Source: Cyclostephanos tholiformis
Taxonomy: Eukaryota; Bacillariophyta; Thalassiosirophyceae; Thalassiosirales; Thalassiosiraceae
DNA: 12,848 bases
Assembly: GCA_036939975.1 (NCBI GenBank)
Contig: JALLPB010000801.1
Span: 1-12,848 of the forward strand
Reading direction: 5' to 3'
The notes beneath the pieces are model-generated. The model did not search any database, was not told where the DNA came from, and was given only the letters and a program-made list of their open reading frames with translations. Of this stretch, positions 1-8,032 are shown piece after piece (the first letter of the stretch is position 1; every line of letters begins with the position of its first letter). The position numbers were made by a program, and so were the translations under genes.

Positions 1-816
1 TTAAAATAAGCTCATAATTTTCTCTTCCTGACCTGAACTACATGCCACTTTGTTTACACTTGTTTATTTCACTCCAGGGGAAAAGATATCCACCCTCCTA
101 GGTCAAGTACTCTTTTTGGGTTCTTTCTGTGCCATTTTCTGGCTCAAAAAGCATGGTTTGATGCCGGGACTCTGCTTTTGCAATGAGCTAATAAGTCAAG
201 ACAAAGAGCTGCACTGCAACTTTGCATGACTATTAAACTTAAAGCTATTGAATCGGCTCCCAGAATTACAGATCATTGAGATCATGAGCAGCACAGTTGA
301 CATCAAAATGGAGTTTGTAGTCAATGCCCTCCCTGTTGAGCTGATCAGGATGAACAATGTAGTGCTACTACATCAAATTCTGGGCGGAGCAACTCTTTCT
401 CATCCTTGGATGTGACCGCCACTACACAACAGGTAATCCATTCAAATTGATGGAGACAATTAGCTAACAGGGGAAAACAAACTTCTTTGAGAAGCAAGTT
501 GGCAAGTATGCAAAATCAGGTGTTTGCATCAACTGTGCAGACCAATCCTTTGCTCTTGATCCTAGTTTCTGATGAGATGGCTACACACACGACACACTAC
601 AAATCTGCACAATGTACAGTTCAACTTCAAATTCTACTCAATGGTTTAATCACTACCCCCCCCTCCTCACATGTCTTTTGCTTCCGAGGTTTTATGGATA
701 ACAAAAGTGAAAACATGCAAATAGAGGTTACAGTAAAGTCCAATGATTATTTGGGAGGAGGAGACTTAGTCTCCTTCACTCAAATGCACTAAGCCCCCAG
801 AGGAAGCATAATGATA
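1..816. other. No recognised gene; non-coding or decayed DNA
   Basis: I recognise no gene here. A plus-strand stretch at about 231-405 reads open with a protein-like composition (it contains STVDIKMEFVVNALPVEL) but is closed by stops on both sides and matches nothing I know. A 101-codon plus-strand frame from 487 also looks like no known family. A perfect 7-bp stem with a 3-base loop sits at 759-775. The stretch could be the decayed 5' part of the transposon remnant further right, but nothing in it proves that. Confidence 0.4.
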
Positions 817-844
817 AACTAACTAATTAACTAACTAACCAACC

Positions 845-890
<46 letters not shown>

Positions 891-919
891 ATAACTAGCT
901 AACTAACTAACTAACTAAC
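817..919. repeat. (CTAA)n microsatellite
   Basis: About 100 bases of tetranucleotide CTAA/AACT repeat, slightly interrupted near 825, 838-846 and 890-898 by single-base variants (attaa, ccaacc, aaataactag). The central block of roughly a dozen perfect units is the purest part. It is a simple sequence repeat with no coding potential, since each frame hits TAA or TAG. Confidence 0.95.
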
Positions 920-1563
920 AAAAATCATGTCTTCCATGAGCTGAGTTATTGACGCCTAAGAAAACTGGCCTCAATTATCACAGATAAGTAAGATCTCCCC
1001 CCCTGAGCACATTCCATATCTTGTCCTTCTCTCAAAGGGCAGGAAGCTGGGCAGCAGCCCCTTTATGACTACAATGAAGAAGACCCCTCCAAGCAAAGGC
1101 AAGAAACCTTTTTTTGTTCCCACCATTGTGCCAGGCTTCATCTACTCCCCCCTGTCATGCACCCCAGCACCAGGCAGTATTTTTCTCAGCATCATTGGGA
1201 TCAACAGCTGTGATTGAGGGCACTCATGTTAGGAACAGGACATTTGTGGTCATGTCCTTGAAGACAATATGCTTGTTCATCTTTGCCATGAGGCAATTCA
1301 CTTCATGGAAAGATGTGCAAGGAGGCAGTGTTTGCTGTCACTTTGTTTTCATGGAAAGATGTGCAAGGAGGCAGTGTATGCTGTCACTTTGTTGACAGCA
1401 GTATTGACCTTTGTGTTGGTTTCCTCCTGAAAGCATATGTTCTGCTGGCAGGAAACTCTACAATGGCGTGCTATGTCAGGTGAGTTAAATATTTTGGAAT
1501 ATCACATTGCCCATCTGCATCTTACAGGCCCACTCTCTATTATCAATCAACCTACATTGTTAG
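920..1563 (+). other. Coding-like but broken stretch, unidentified
   Basis: Plus-strand frames here alternate between protein-like segments. One at about 1083-1215 contains KKPFFVPTIVPGFIYSP. A second at about 1205-1485 contains VRNRTFVVMSLKTICLFIF and, after the local 46-bp duplication is discounted, runs on through a hydrophobic piece to a TGA near 1485. They may be upstream parts of the piggyBac-like remnant at 1564-1800, because strand and spacing are compatible. I see no piggyBac hallmark in them, so this is a guess. No intact open frame exists. Confidence 0.3.
1302..1393. repeat. 46-bp tandem duplication (2 copies)
   Basis: Two adjacent 46-bp copies, 1302-1347 and 1348-1393, differ at a single base (t/a near the middle). 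Since 46 is not a multiple of three, the duplication breaks the plus-strand frame that runs through it. The reading that continues downstream is recovered only if one copy is discounted. The near identity suggests a recent event in already decayed DNA. Confidence 0.93.
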
Positions 1564-1800
1564 GTAACTGAGGAGGGATTTGGTGAATTCTTCTGCAGTG
1601 CAATCTGTGAGAGGTGGCATTGCAGCTACGGGTACTGCAAGGCCACAATTGTGTTGAGGCTGAACATCACAATTAGATTGTTGCCCGCATCAAAGAACAA
1701 GATCTTTGGCAAAATGGCAGAGGATTTGGACCAACAATGTCAACAGCAAGGTTGAGGTGGTTGGTGTTAAGATGACAACAAAGAAATAAGTAGTAGTATT
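1564..1800 (+). pseudogene. PiggyBac-type transposase remnant (DDE_Tnp_1_7-like)
   Basis: One plus-strand frame gives NSSAVQSVRGGIAATGTARP around 1580-1640. This resembles the conserved block of piggyBac-family transposases in which an Asp-Asn/Phe-Phe-Thr-Ser segment is followed by about ten residues and then a Gly-x-x-Ala-Thr-Gly-Thr-x-Arg motif. About 45-50 codons later, around 1740-1780, another frame gives NSKVEVVGVKM and an overlapping frame gives DDNKE. Together these resemble the family's next conserved block (hydrophobic strand, then Trp/x-Asp-Asn-Lys). Order and spacing fit the family; the frame changes and stops between blocks mean it is dead. The upstream Asp-rich part and the C-terminal Cys-rich domain are not visible. 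I found no TTAA-flanked ends, so element limits are unknown. A chance resemblance is possible. Confidence 0.42.
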
Positions 1801-2204
1801 AACTATTAAATTTAACAAAAATGTAGCATTCAATCATTATAAATTACCAAGTTAACTTCAATATTCCACATCTCATGGTCCTTGCCCTCATCCTTGTCCA
1901 CATGCTCACTGTTCATCAGGATCCCACTGATGTATAACACCATTTCACACAATTAAGGTAGCTATTTGTATCACCTCGTGACGACTTGAGGTGCAATTTG
2001 TACAACAATGAAGATTGAATGTAATGAAGCACCAATGAGCCTTTTCTGGGCAAGATCATAGTCAACAATGCTGCATTTCTGAATGGCAGATTATCATTTC
2101 TGGATGAGTCTGGTGGTGCAGTCCTTCTTTTGGTGCAGGAGGGTGCGGGGCATTGGATGGTAATATGAGTAGGATGTGATGTTGGAGAGTTGATTGTGCA
2201 AGTT

Positions 2205-2225
2205 ATGAGTGAGTGAGTGAGTGAG
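2205..2225. repeat. (TGAG)5 microsatellite
   Basis: Five perfect TGAG units within otherwise unique sequence. Confidence 0.9.
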
Positions 2226-2655
2226 GATGTCCGATGTGGTTCAAATGCCCCAACACACATGCCTGGCTTGTGTGCGCCCACTTTTGCCTTCAAATTTCTT
2301 TTAATTTAACATGGGAATAGTTGAGTAAAATGGGTAGAGAGCCGAGATGTTTTCTCCATCCTAGATTTTTGATTCCTATATAATGCCAGCATGTTCTAAA
2401 TATCTCCCATGCAAATAAATTTATGGATTATTTAGACTCTTTTGGTCAAAGCAGTTTTTGGTGTTGAATACCCCACCGGGGTTGAGGGATATAGAGCTGA
2501 GTGTGTAGACTAGTCCAGGTATAATTTGGTAAGCATTCATTTGCCGTACGTCTACGTTTTGTGTACCTTTTATGATGGGGAGTACATCTTCAGTGATATT
2601 TTTATGGGTATTTTTTATGCATGTAACCTGGTGCAGAACAGGACAAGCTTTGTGA

Positions 2656-2688
2656 GCAAGTTCCTTGCAAGTTCTGTGCAAGTTCCAT
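2656..2688. repeat. Three 11-bp tandem GCAAGTTC motifs
   Basis: GCAAGTTC begins at 2656, 2667 and 2678, an exact 11-bp period close to one DNA helical turn; the last three bases of each unit vary. Related CAAGTT strings recur near 2813, 2823, 3527, 3684 and 3706. The spacing would place the motif on one face of the helix, as in clustered protein-binding sites, but no binding protein is indicated. Confidence 0.6.
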
Positions 2689-2690
2689 GC

Positions 2691-2790
2691 ATGGACAACA
2701 TCCCAACATTGTCCATTTTTGCACAACACGGGAACCTTGTCAATGTTCACAGGGGAATTTGTTGATTTTGTAACAACATCCGGATGTTGT
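2691..2790. repeat. Two related palindromes built on GGACAACAT
   Basis: The first has 8-bp arms (2691-2698 and 2709-2716) around a 10-base spacer. The second is a perfect 18-bp palindrome at 2773-2790 (ACAACATCC and its complement), followed by the same TTGTCCAT string that closes the first. Both share ACAACATCC with TTGTCCAT, so they may be two diverged copies of one site. They sit just right of the 11-bp triple repeat. Confidence 0.7.
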
Positions 2791-2860
2791 CCATTTTAGA
2801 GCAACTTGAGAACAAGTTTGGTGCAAGTTTCATTTGACCCCCAAGTGGTCCCACCACCCC

Positions 2861-3500
2861 CCCCTGTAAATATCCCCGATTCTCACATTGTTGGCGGATT
2901 CAAGTCCAGCCACACCACCCGTTGCTAGCCAACAGTGTGGTGCATCTGTGGATACCAGGGGGCGGTTGTTTGGTACCCAAAAGTGAGCCTACCAAGTTGG
3001 TTTTGGGTGGTTGTCTAACCACCCACCCTACCACTCAAAATTCCACACCACACCACCCCCACACAACCATCTCTGATTCTCATGTTGTCGGCCGTTTTGG
3101 ACAAAGCCGTGCCACCCATCACACACACATGGAGGGGTGTGGCCATCAATGTGGGGGAGTGGCCATATGATGATGATGACAGGTTGATTGAGGGTGGGTT
3201 CGGCCGGTAGCCGGTGGTGCCCCAAATCTTACAAATCATCCCCCCCCACCAAAAGCTTGCTGGCACTCCCCTGGCCAGTGGATTCAAACAAAGCCATGAC
3301 ACACATAGTGAAGGGAGGGTGTGCCATGGCTACCGGTGTAAGGGGGTTGGCATCCAATGATGGGGTGGGGTCAAACGAAGGGCTGCCATGGTGGGGTCTC
3401 ATCTAGCCAAAAAACTGACCTGTCCTTCTGGTCCGACATTACTGTAGAGCCTGGTACAACTACCATGGTAGGACCTGAAAGACCAGATAATCTTGTAGGC
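2861..3500. other. C/G-homopolymer-rich non-coding stretch with diverged repeats
   Basis: Runs of C or G of six to eight bases and short CCACC/GGTGG strings dominate. A diverged direct repeat is visible: GATTCTCA followed by a TTGT-GGC core at about 2878-2925 and again at about 3072-3118, each followed by a GCCACACC or GCCACCC string. Overlapping frames of 60-95 codons on both strands reflect the skewed composition and resemble no protein family. Confidence 0.5.
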
Positions 3501-3509
3501 AAACACTCA

Positions 3510-3665
3510 TTCCCTTCAAAAGGGAACAAGTTTTTGCACGTTCCTCTCGGTCCATACATCATATTATATTGGTTCCCTTTTAAAGAGGAACCCAAATTCC
3601 CTTTTTGAAAAAGCCAAAAAAGGGAGCCCTGTGGGAATTCCAAGGAATCCCTTGGGAATGCACAA
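3510..3665. repeat. Cluster of short hairpins sharing GGGAA/TTCCC
   Basis: At least four inverted repeats follow one another: a perfect 7-bp stem with 3-base loop at 3510-3526; an imperfect GGTTCC...GGAACC at 3571-3592; a CCCTTTTT...AAAAAGGG arrangement at about 3598-3623; and GGGAATTCC...GGAATCCC at about 3632-3651. All use the same GGGAA or TTCCC core. This could be a decayed palindromic satellite or a transposon end. Confidence 0.6.
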
Positions 3666-3710
3666 CAATCGGTGTCCTTTTAACAAGTTCCCAAGCATGG
3701 GAGCACAAGT

Positions 3711-3774
3711 TTTGCTTGCTAGTATTTGCTTGCAGAGCCTGAGAGATTAGCGAGCAAACAGAGAGCAAGCAAAG
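3711..3774. repeat. Imperfect inverted repeat, about 24-bp arms
   Basis: The left arm at 3711-3733 (TTTGCTTGCT then TTTGCTTGC) pairs imperfectly with the right arm at 3750-3774 (GCGAGCAAAC then GCAAGCAAAG) across a 16-base spacer. A related GAGCAAAC...GAGCAAAT string recurs at about 3901-3920, just before the inverted-repeat element. A purine-rich run with AAAGA/AAAAGAC strings follows to about 3800. Confidence 0.6.
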
Positions 3775-3943
3775 AGAAAAAAGACAAAAAAAGACAGACA
3801 GTCCCCCGATGCTTTGACCACAAATAACTTGAAGGGGAGACCCAAGAGAAAAGCAAGCATGTCACATCAGCTTCAGGTGTGTTCCTGCATGAGCGTAGAA
3901 AGAGCAAACAAAGAGCAAATCGCTCCATAATGCATCTCTACTA

Positions 3944-4589
3944 AAATGGGCTTAAACTCAAAATTTTGGGAGAAATCTGGGGCATCAGCCGGCTATCCAC
4001 GAAATTTGGGTTTTGTGGCCTTAAAATTTCCCCCGCCCCGACCCTCTATATGTGGAATGCTAAATATTGTAGATTTAGCAGAAAACTATAGACCTAGGAA
4101 TAGTACAAATTTCTATGCTGACAGCAACAACACAGCGACAACGACAAAAATGATGACGATGATGACAACTAACAACACAACAATGTGATGATGACAATGA
4201 AGGAGGGGGAGAGGGGTAACGGCAGTAGGGGTGGGAAAGCGACGACATTGGATTTCATTGCATGACAATGTTGACGATGATGGCAAGGCAAGGAGCGCAG
4301 GACAAGGACGGGGGCGCGAGGAGGATGCACTGGGAGGAGGAGGAGCTTTGACTTCATCCATGGCTGATGATGAAAGAAAAAGAGGAGAAGGGGCGGCAGG
4401 GCAGGGCGGAAGAGGGAGGGCCGGGGGATTATTGTACCAGGCCCTCTGTAGAGAGCTACAGGGGCACTTTTGGGGCAAAAAATGAATTTTTGCCCCAGAA
4501 ATGCCCTAAAAATCCCCAGAGTGCTACCACATGACGTCACCCCCCAGGCAATCCCCCAGATTTCCCCCCAAATTTTGAGTTTAAATCCA
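3944..4589. mobile_element. 646-bp MITE-like element with TIRs and 8-bp target duplication
   Basis: The outer ends are long, imperfect terminal inverted repeats of about 40 bp. The left arm runs from about 3947 to 3986, and the right arm, reading inward from 4589, runs to about 4551. Their shared cores are TTAAACTCAAAATTT and GAAATCTGGGG. An 8-bp direct repeat, CTCTACTA, flanks the pair at 3936-3943 and 4590-4597. Long TIRs, an 8-bp target duplication and no transposase make this a non-autonomous DNA transposon. The duplication length fits hAT-type elements, but the ends are not diagnostic. The interior has ACA/GATGA simple repeats (4123-4200) and a strongly purine-skewed block (4200-4435). 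Open frames of 84-123 codons there look like compositional artefacts rather than genes. Confidence 0.8.
4472..4496. repeat. 25-bp near-perfect palindrome inside the MITE
   Basis: GGGGCAAAAA and TTTTTGCCCC arms surround a 5-base centre, giving a strong hairpin about 95 bp inside the right end of the element. A subterminal hairpin of this kind is common in foldback-like non-autonomous transposons. Confidence 0.8.
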
Positions 4590-4679
4590 CTCTACTATCA
4601 AAGACAGGTTCGTTTCTTGCATTTTTTTGAACAAAACTAATAAATAGTAATAAATAGAATCATCTCATTAATAGGCCTA

Positions 4680-4696
4680 CCATATAACACGCGGCA
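4680..4696 (+). repeat. Left terminal inverted repeat of the pogo-type element
   Basis: 17 bp, preceded by TA at 4678-4679. Just inside it, CACGCGGCACAAGG is followed by the near copy CACACGGCACAAAGG (about 4687-4718), a possible pair of subterminal transposase-binding repeats. Confidence 0.8.
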
Positions 4697-4924
4697 CAAG
4701 GTGCACACGGCACAAAGGATCTGTGAGAAAGGAGATTCATAGATACTATGCCTATTCCTGTTTCGAGCTTATTCCTACACATGTCATTGATTGAAATACC
4801 ATATTCATTTTCTCCAGATCAACAGCTTTCCAAGGATGTGTCGCATGGCTACCCTCCAACAGAATTTCCAACAGAATTCCCTTATTTCCAACACCTCTAA
4901 GTTAACTAAGATTATCCCAGAATA

Positions 4925-5598
4925 ATGGATGACATGGTAAATACAGCCATGAACAAGGAAGGTGAGGTGGAGACATCAAGGGATGCAGTGTTGGCGCTTA
5001 GCGGTAAGAAGGGGGGGTGGAGGAGGAAGAGGGTGCTGAGGAGGCGGAGCAGGCATTGCAAAAACAATCTTTGTGTGACAATTAGATGGAGGGAGTGGGG
5101 GAGGTGGGTACAACAAAGCAGAAGCCTGAGAAGCATTGTTGCCTGCTACATCAGGTGATTTCCCTAATCAAGTTTGAGGGGCTTTCATGAATCCCAATTT
5201 GATTGGCTCCACTATTGAGGTGATGGGCATGCATGAGTCCCAGCATGGGCGGTTGTGTGGTGCACACGTTGTGTGTGGCACTGCTGTGCTCCGTGAGGGG
5301 AGATATGTCTGCTTTGCAAAGACAAGGTTTGCGTGGTGCAAGGATGGCAAGGAAGAGGACGTTGTTGAGGTGTTTTACCTTGACAAGAGCCTGAGGAGCT
5401 GCTAGGTTGGCTAGTACTTGCCAAAACATATTGCGTACCATGCAGATTGCTATGATGGGCTCTGCGCACACATCACCAAGATATTTTCGGGCGATGCCTT
5501 GCTGCAACTGCATTGCAAAGTGGCAGAAGTTCCACCACAACGTTGGGTGCTGCATTGCAGAAATTGTTGGGATGAAGGATATGTTTGCGATGAATTAA
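4925..5598 (+). pseudogene. Accessory gene of the pogo-type element, unrecognised family, broken
   Basis: I do not recognise this protein. The best-preserved part starts near 5187 and reads in one frame through GTAVLREGRYVCF and VVEVFYL. It passes two TAG codons (5403-5405 and 5412-5414), then continues in the same frame with LPKHIAYHADCYDGL and HITKIF to about 5510. From there the sensible reading moves to another frame, with KFHHNVGCCIAEIVG, ending at 5598. Continuity across isolated stops and one shift is typical of a decayed real gene. The region before it (from ATG at 4925) reads MDDMVNTAMNKEGEVETSRD; after a run of seven G at 5011-5017 another frame gives a Glu/Ala-rich acidic stretch, perhaps a disordered N-terminus. 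Mixed beta-like segments with Cys and His could form a small DNA- or metal-binding domain, but that is speculation. It faces the transposase within the same TIRs. Confidence 0.5.
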
Positions 5599-5847
5599 AT
5601 TGTTGCAATTTTTATTTAATGTTAATGACAAATTTAACAGTGAATTAAATTCTTGTTGAGATTTATATTTAAGAATGTTCTTAATGATAATTTTAATAAT
5701 ATTAAAATATAGACAGGTACATCGATCAGCCATTAATATTATTATATGATAAAACAAACATAAAAATGAAGCCCAGTCATTGCCATCGCCATCATCATCT
5801 CCAACCATCACCGTTGCCCTTCACCATCATCACCAACATCCTCGCCC
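5599..5847. other. AT-rich gap between convergent genes, plus possible acidic tail of the transposase
   Basis: Positions 5599-5770 are very AT-rich (repeated TTAAAT, TTAATAT, ATTTAT strings) and probably hold the 3' untranslated regions of the two convergent genes. Positions 5770-5847 are CAT/CCATCA-rich on the plus strand. On the minus strand they encode Asp/Glu/Gly-rich peptides in more than one frame (GEDVGDDGEGQ, DDDGDGND), consistent with a degenerate acidic C-terminal tail beyond the TGA at 5848-5850. Confidence 0.5.
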
Positions 5848-7058
5848 TCATGCTCGCCCATCGACATTGCAATCCCCCTCGGCCAAATTAGGGGTAATAA
5901 GCGAGATCCCCGCCACTGCCTCAAGAATCCAACCCGACACGTCAAAGCGGGTGGCACTGCAGAGGGGCACATCAGGATTGAGCCATCATGTTAGACTTAA
6001 AGGGCTTATTAATGCCCACGTTGACCAGCTGGATGAGACCCATGCAGACACCAGGAATGAACTCGATCTCAACTCCGAGCTTCTGGATGGCATCAGAAAC
6101 AGAACCAAGGAGATGAATGGAAAATGAGTCAAGGAACAGAATTGGGATGATCCCAACGGGAGCCATCACAACATAGGGCTTGAGCACATGCTTGACCCAC
6201 TCAAGCATCAACGTCTCGTCAAACCATGCCTTCCTCTGCACGGTGTAGATGCTTCCTTGAGGATGTTGGGGTAGCTCGTGCTGGTGAATAGTCCCCCCCC
6301 TTACACCTTGGTAGACAACAAATGGGCAGAGGAAATTTCCTGATCCAGTCACAGTAAATGCAACAGTGCAGCGTTTACTGTCATCAGGCCTGTGCACATA
6401 TTGACCGTATGCTGGCCATAACGATTGATCATTGTCTTCATTGTCTGCCTGTAGTAGATGTTTGTTTGGTCCATAATCATAGTGAACATAGGGTCATGAG
6501 TATGGCCAACACACTTGGGGACAACCAAGTTTATGTAAGACTTGGCTTTGGCCTCAACAGCATCAGGAGGGTACTGCGCAGTGTGTGTTGCCAAACATGC
6601 ACCATGCCATTCTGCTGTAAGAAGTGGGAGACACACATAAAATGAGCTTCGAGTGTTTTTTCTCCAAAGGCAGGCTTCAGTTGAGTGGCCTTCTTGACAA
6701 CTGCCATACAAGAGACAGGAAAACCCCTGTCCCTCCACTGGTCGATGAAGTTAATAAGGTCAATCTTGATGTCTTCGGGGAAGCTTGTAGGACCTAGGTG
6801 GTCTTTTTTCATTCCTGCCTTGGAAGGAAGCACAGCATCAGGATGAAGGTCAGTGTGCCACCTGCTAAGACTGGACACAGGAATGTTCACGGCTACAGCA
6901 GCCTGATTAAGACTGATGCCTTCTGTGTGCAGCAAAGTATCCACAACGGACACCATATGCTGCTTTTCGGCAAGAGAATACTGATGACGGCATGCGACAG
7001 AAGCTGCAAGCCTTCTCTCGAGGCGAACGTGACTTGCACCACTTTGGTTGTAGATCAT
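5848..7058 (-). pseudogene. Pogo/Tigger-type DDE transposase, frameshifted
   Basis: This would cut and rejoin the element's ends at TA sites. From ATG at 7058, a psq-type helix-turn-helix follows SLAEKQHMV and GISLNQAAVAVNIPVSSLSRW. A CENP-B-like second DNA-binding region (FIDQWRDRGFPVS) extends to about 6605. The reading then moves to a second frame (THTAQYPPDAVEAKAKSYIN, VPKCVGH), where the first catalytic Asp lies in IMDQTNIYY (codon 6469-6471). Near 6388 it moves to a third frame (CTVAFTVTGSGNF, KAWFDETLMLEWV), with the second Asp in LFLDSFSIH (codon 6128-6130). The expected third Asp is Asn in QLVNVGINKPFK (codon 6020-6022). Near 5970 a further shift leads to FDVSGWILEAVAGIS and a TGA at 5848-5850. 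Three shifts plus a lost catalytic residue make it inactive. None of the shifts looks like an intron, since no extra DNA separates the parts. Confidence 0.88.
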
Positions 7059-7270
7059 GTTTGATGAATGCGAAAATGAAAATGAAGTTGTGAGATGATC
7101 TCATGTGAAATGGAAAGTGGACAAACACCTTAGACATGTAACATGGGTCCCAGTACAACCTTGGGTGCCAACCACAACATGCGCCAAAAATTGGGGTGAC
7201 CAAAAAGAAAAAGGTGGTGACGTAGGAATCATACACCAAGCGCCAGCCAGCGCCGGCCCAACCTTTACAG

Positions 7271-7380
7271 TACCTCGTTTTGCTAAAATGTTGTGGACCC
7301 ATTCACTATGCCGCGTGTTATACGATACCTTGTTTTGCTAAAATGTTGTGGACCCATTCACTATGCCGCGTGTTATACGG
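7271..7380. repeat. 55-bp tandem duplication at the right end of the pogo-type element
   Basis: The copies 7271-7325 and 7326-7380 differ at two positions, both transitions (TCG versus TTG near the start, A versus G at the last base). Each copy ends with the 17-bp TIR sequence or a near match, and each is followed by TA, so the element has two stacked right ends. The outer one matches the left TIR better. Confidence 0.92.
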
Positions 7381-7382
7381 TA

Positions 7383-8032
7383 GTGGAGCATACCCAACAT
7401 TCTTTTTGTGTTTGTGATTCACTGATTTTTGTCCCCAAACTAATTTCTGTGCATGACACAAACCTTGTCCATGACTCACATTTTTTGTGCGTCACCCAAA
7501 AAAGTTGGCGAGCAACACAAACGCAAGGCCTGATGTCACCTTTTTAGTACTCTACACGTACACACCAAAAAAATACAACACGCCCACCATGGGCGACATC
7601 TGCCACGGCCTCTACTGCCGCCCGTGGCCTTCTGACACCCGTTCTGGCACAAAGCACATGCTCTCAACATCATGAGCAACGCTCTGTTTGCTTGTTTTTT
7701 TTATTTTTTGAGGGGGGGGTGAGTCGTGTCCTCTTTTTTATCGATGCATTTTAAAGCGAATTTTTTCTAACACGGGCGACGTCCGCCGCCGCCCCTGACG
7801 CCACCCGTCAATGTTTATGCCCAACCAGACACAATTTGCATGCTCACCACATTTTGGGCAATGCCAGGCACGCGCGATTTGCTCTAATTTGCACTGTGGG
7901 GGCTGCTTTGGACGCCAAAACATGACCCATCACGAAATAGAGAGTGGGTTGGGGCCCAGGCCTTATGCGGCCACCAAATGAGTAAAAAACGCAACAACCA
8001 ACCAAAGCTCAGCGCCAGCAGGGGGGGGGATA
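7383..8032. other. Region between the pogo-type element and the gag remnant, no recognised gene
   Basis: I see no recognisable gene. The DNA contains homopolymer runs (T8 near 7694, G8-G9 near 7714 and 8021) and a diverged direct repeat. GGGCGAC, then a CTGCC/CCGCC-rich string, then CCCGT occurs at about 7588-7645 and again at about 7773-7812. A 62-codon plus-strand frame at 7487-7675 and a 61-codon minus-strand frame at 7738-7923 resemble nothing known. The left boundary of the retroelement DNA must lie near 8033, where gag similarity ends. Confidence 0.45.

Larger units (their letters stand above)
1801..2860. other. Intergenic DNA without recognised gene
   Basis: Frames of 60-125 codons occur on both strands (for example minus 1916-2293 and 2421-2750), but none resembles a known family and they overlap each other. 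I take them as chance frames. The stretch holds a short TGAG repeat, an 11-bp-period triple repeat and two palindromes, listed separately. It could include the decayed 3' part of the piggyBac-like remnant. Confidence 0.45.
4680..7380 (-). mobile_element. Pogo/Tigger-type DNA transposon, 2.7 kb, TIR-bounded, with two convergent genes
   Basis: The left end CCATATAACACGCGGCA (4680-4696) is the reverse complement of the right end at 7364-7380 at 16 of 17 positions. Both ends are flanked by TA (4678-4679 and 7381-7382), the target duplication of the Tc1/mariner/pogo superfamily. Inside lies a pogo-type DDE transposase on the minus strand (5848-7058) and a second decayed gene on the plus strand (about 4925-5598), running towards each other across an AT-rich stretch. 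The single TIR mismatch is CCG versus CCA. The right end carries a 55-bp tandem duplication that includes the TIR. The transposase is multiply frameshifted, so the copy cannot mobilise itself. Limits rest on TIR plus TA only; a second copy elsewhere would settle them. Confidence 0.82.

Noticed and set aside
1..4. TTAA at the window start as a piggyBac target site
   Set aside because: A four-base string with no inverted-repeat partner; position at the window edge is coincidence.
4113..4540. Overlapping 121- and 123-codon minus-strand frames and an 84-codon plus-strand frame inside the MITE
   Set aside because: Low-complexity Pro/Ser/Leu or Gly/Arg products of a purine-skewed repeat interior; three mutually exclusive frames over one block and no domain.
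6388..6605. Introns as the cause of transposase frame changes
   Set aside because: The conserved blocks join without intervening extra DNA, so single-base indels explain the shifts.
6358..6645. Plus-strand frames over the transposase (also 5780-6127 and 6798-7064)
   Set aside because: Antisense shadows of the pogo-type transposase, which has recognisable helix-turn-helix and catalytic motifs on the minus strand.
7268..7285. CAGTACCTCGTTTTG string resembling the outer end of vertebrate Tigger elements
   Set aside because: It would point as the left end of an element to its right, no matching inverted end was found, and it lies inside the 55-bp duplication. The CCRTATAACACGCGGCA ends with TA on both sides explain the boundaries better.
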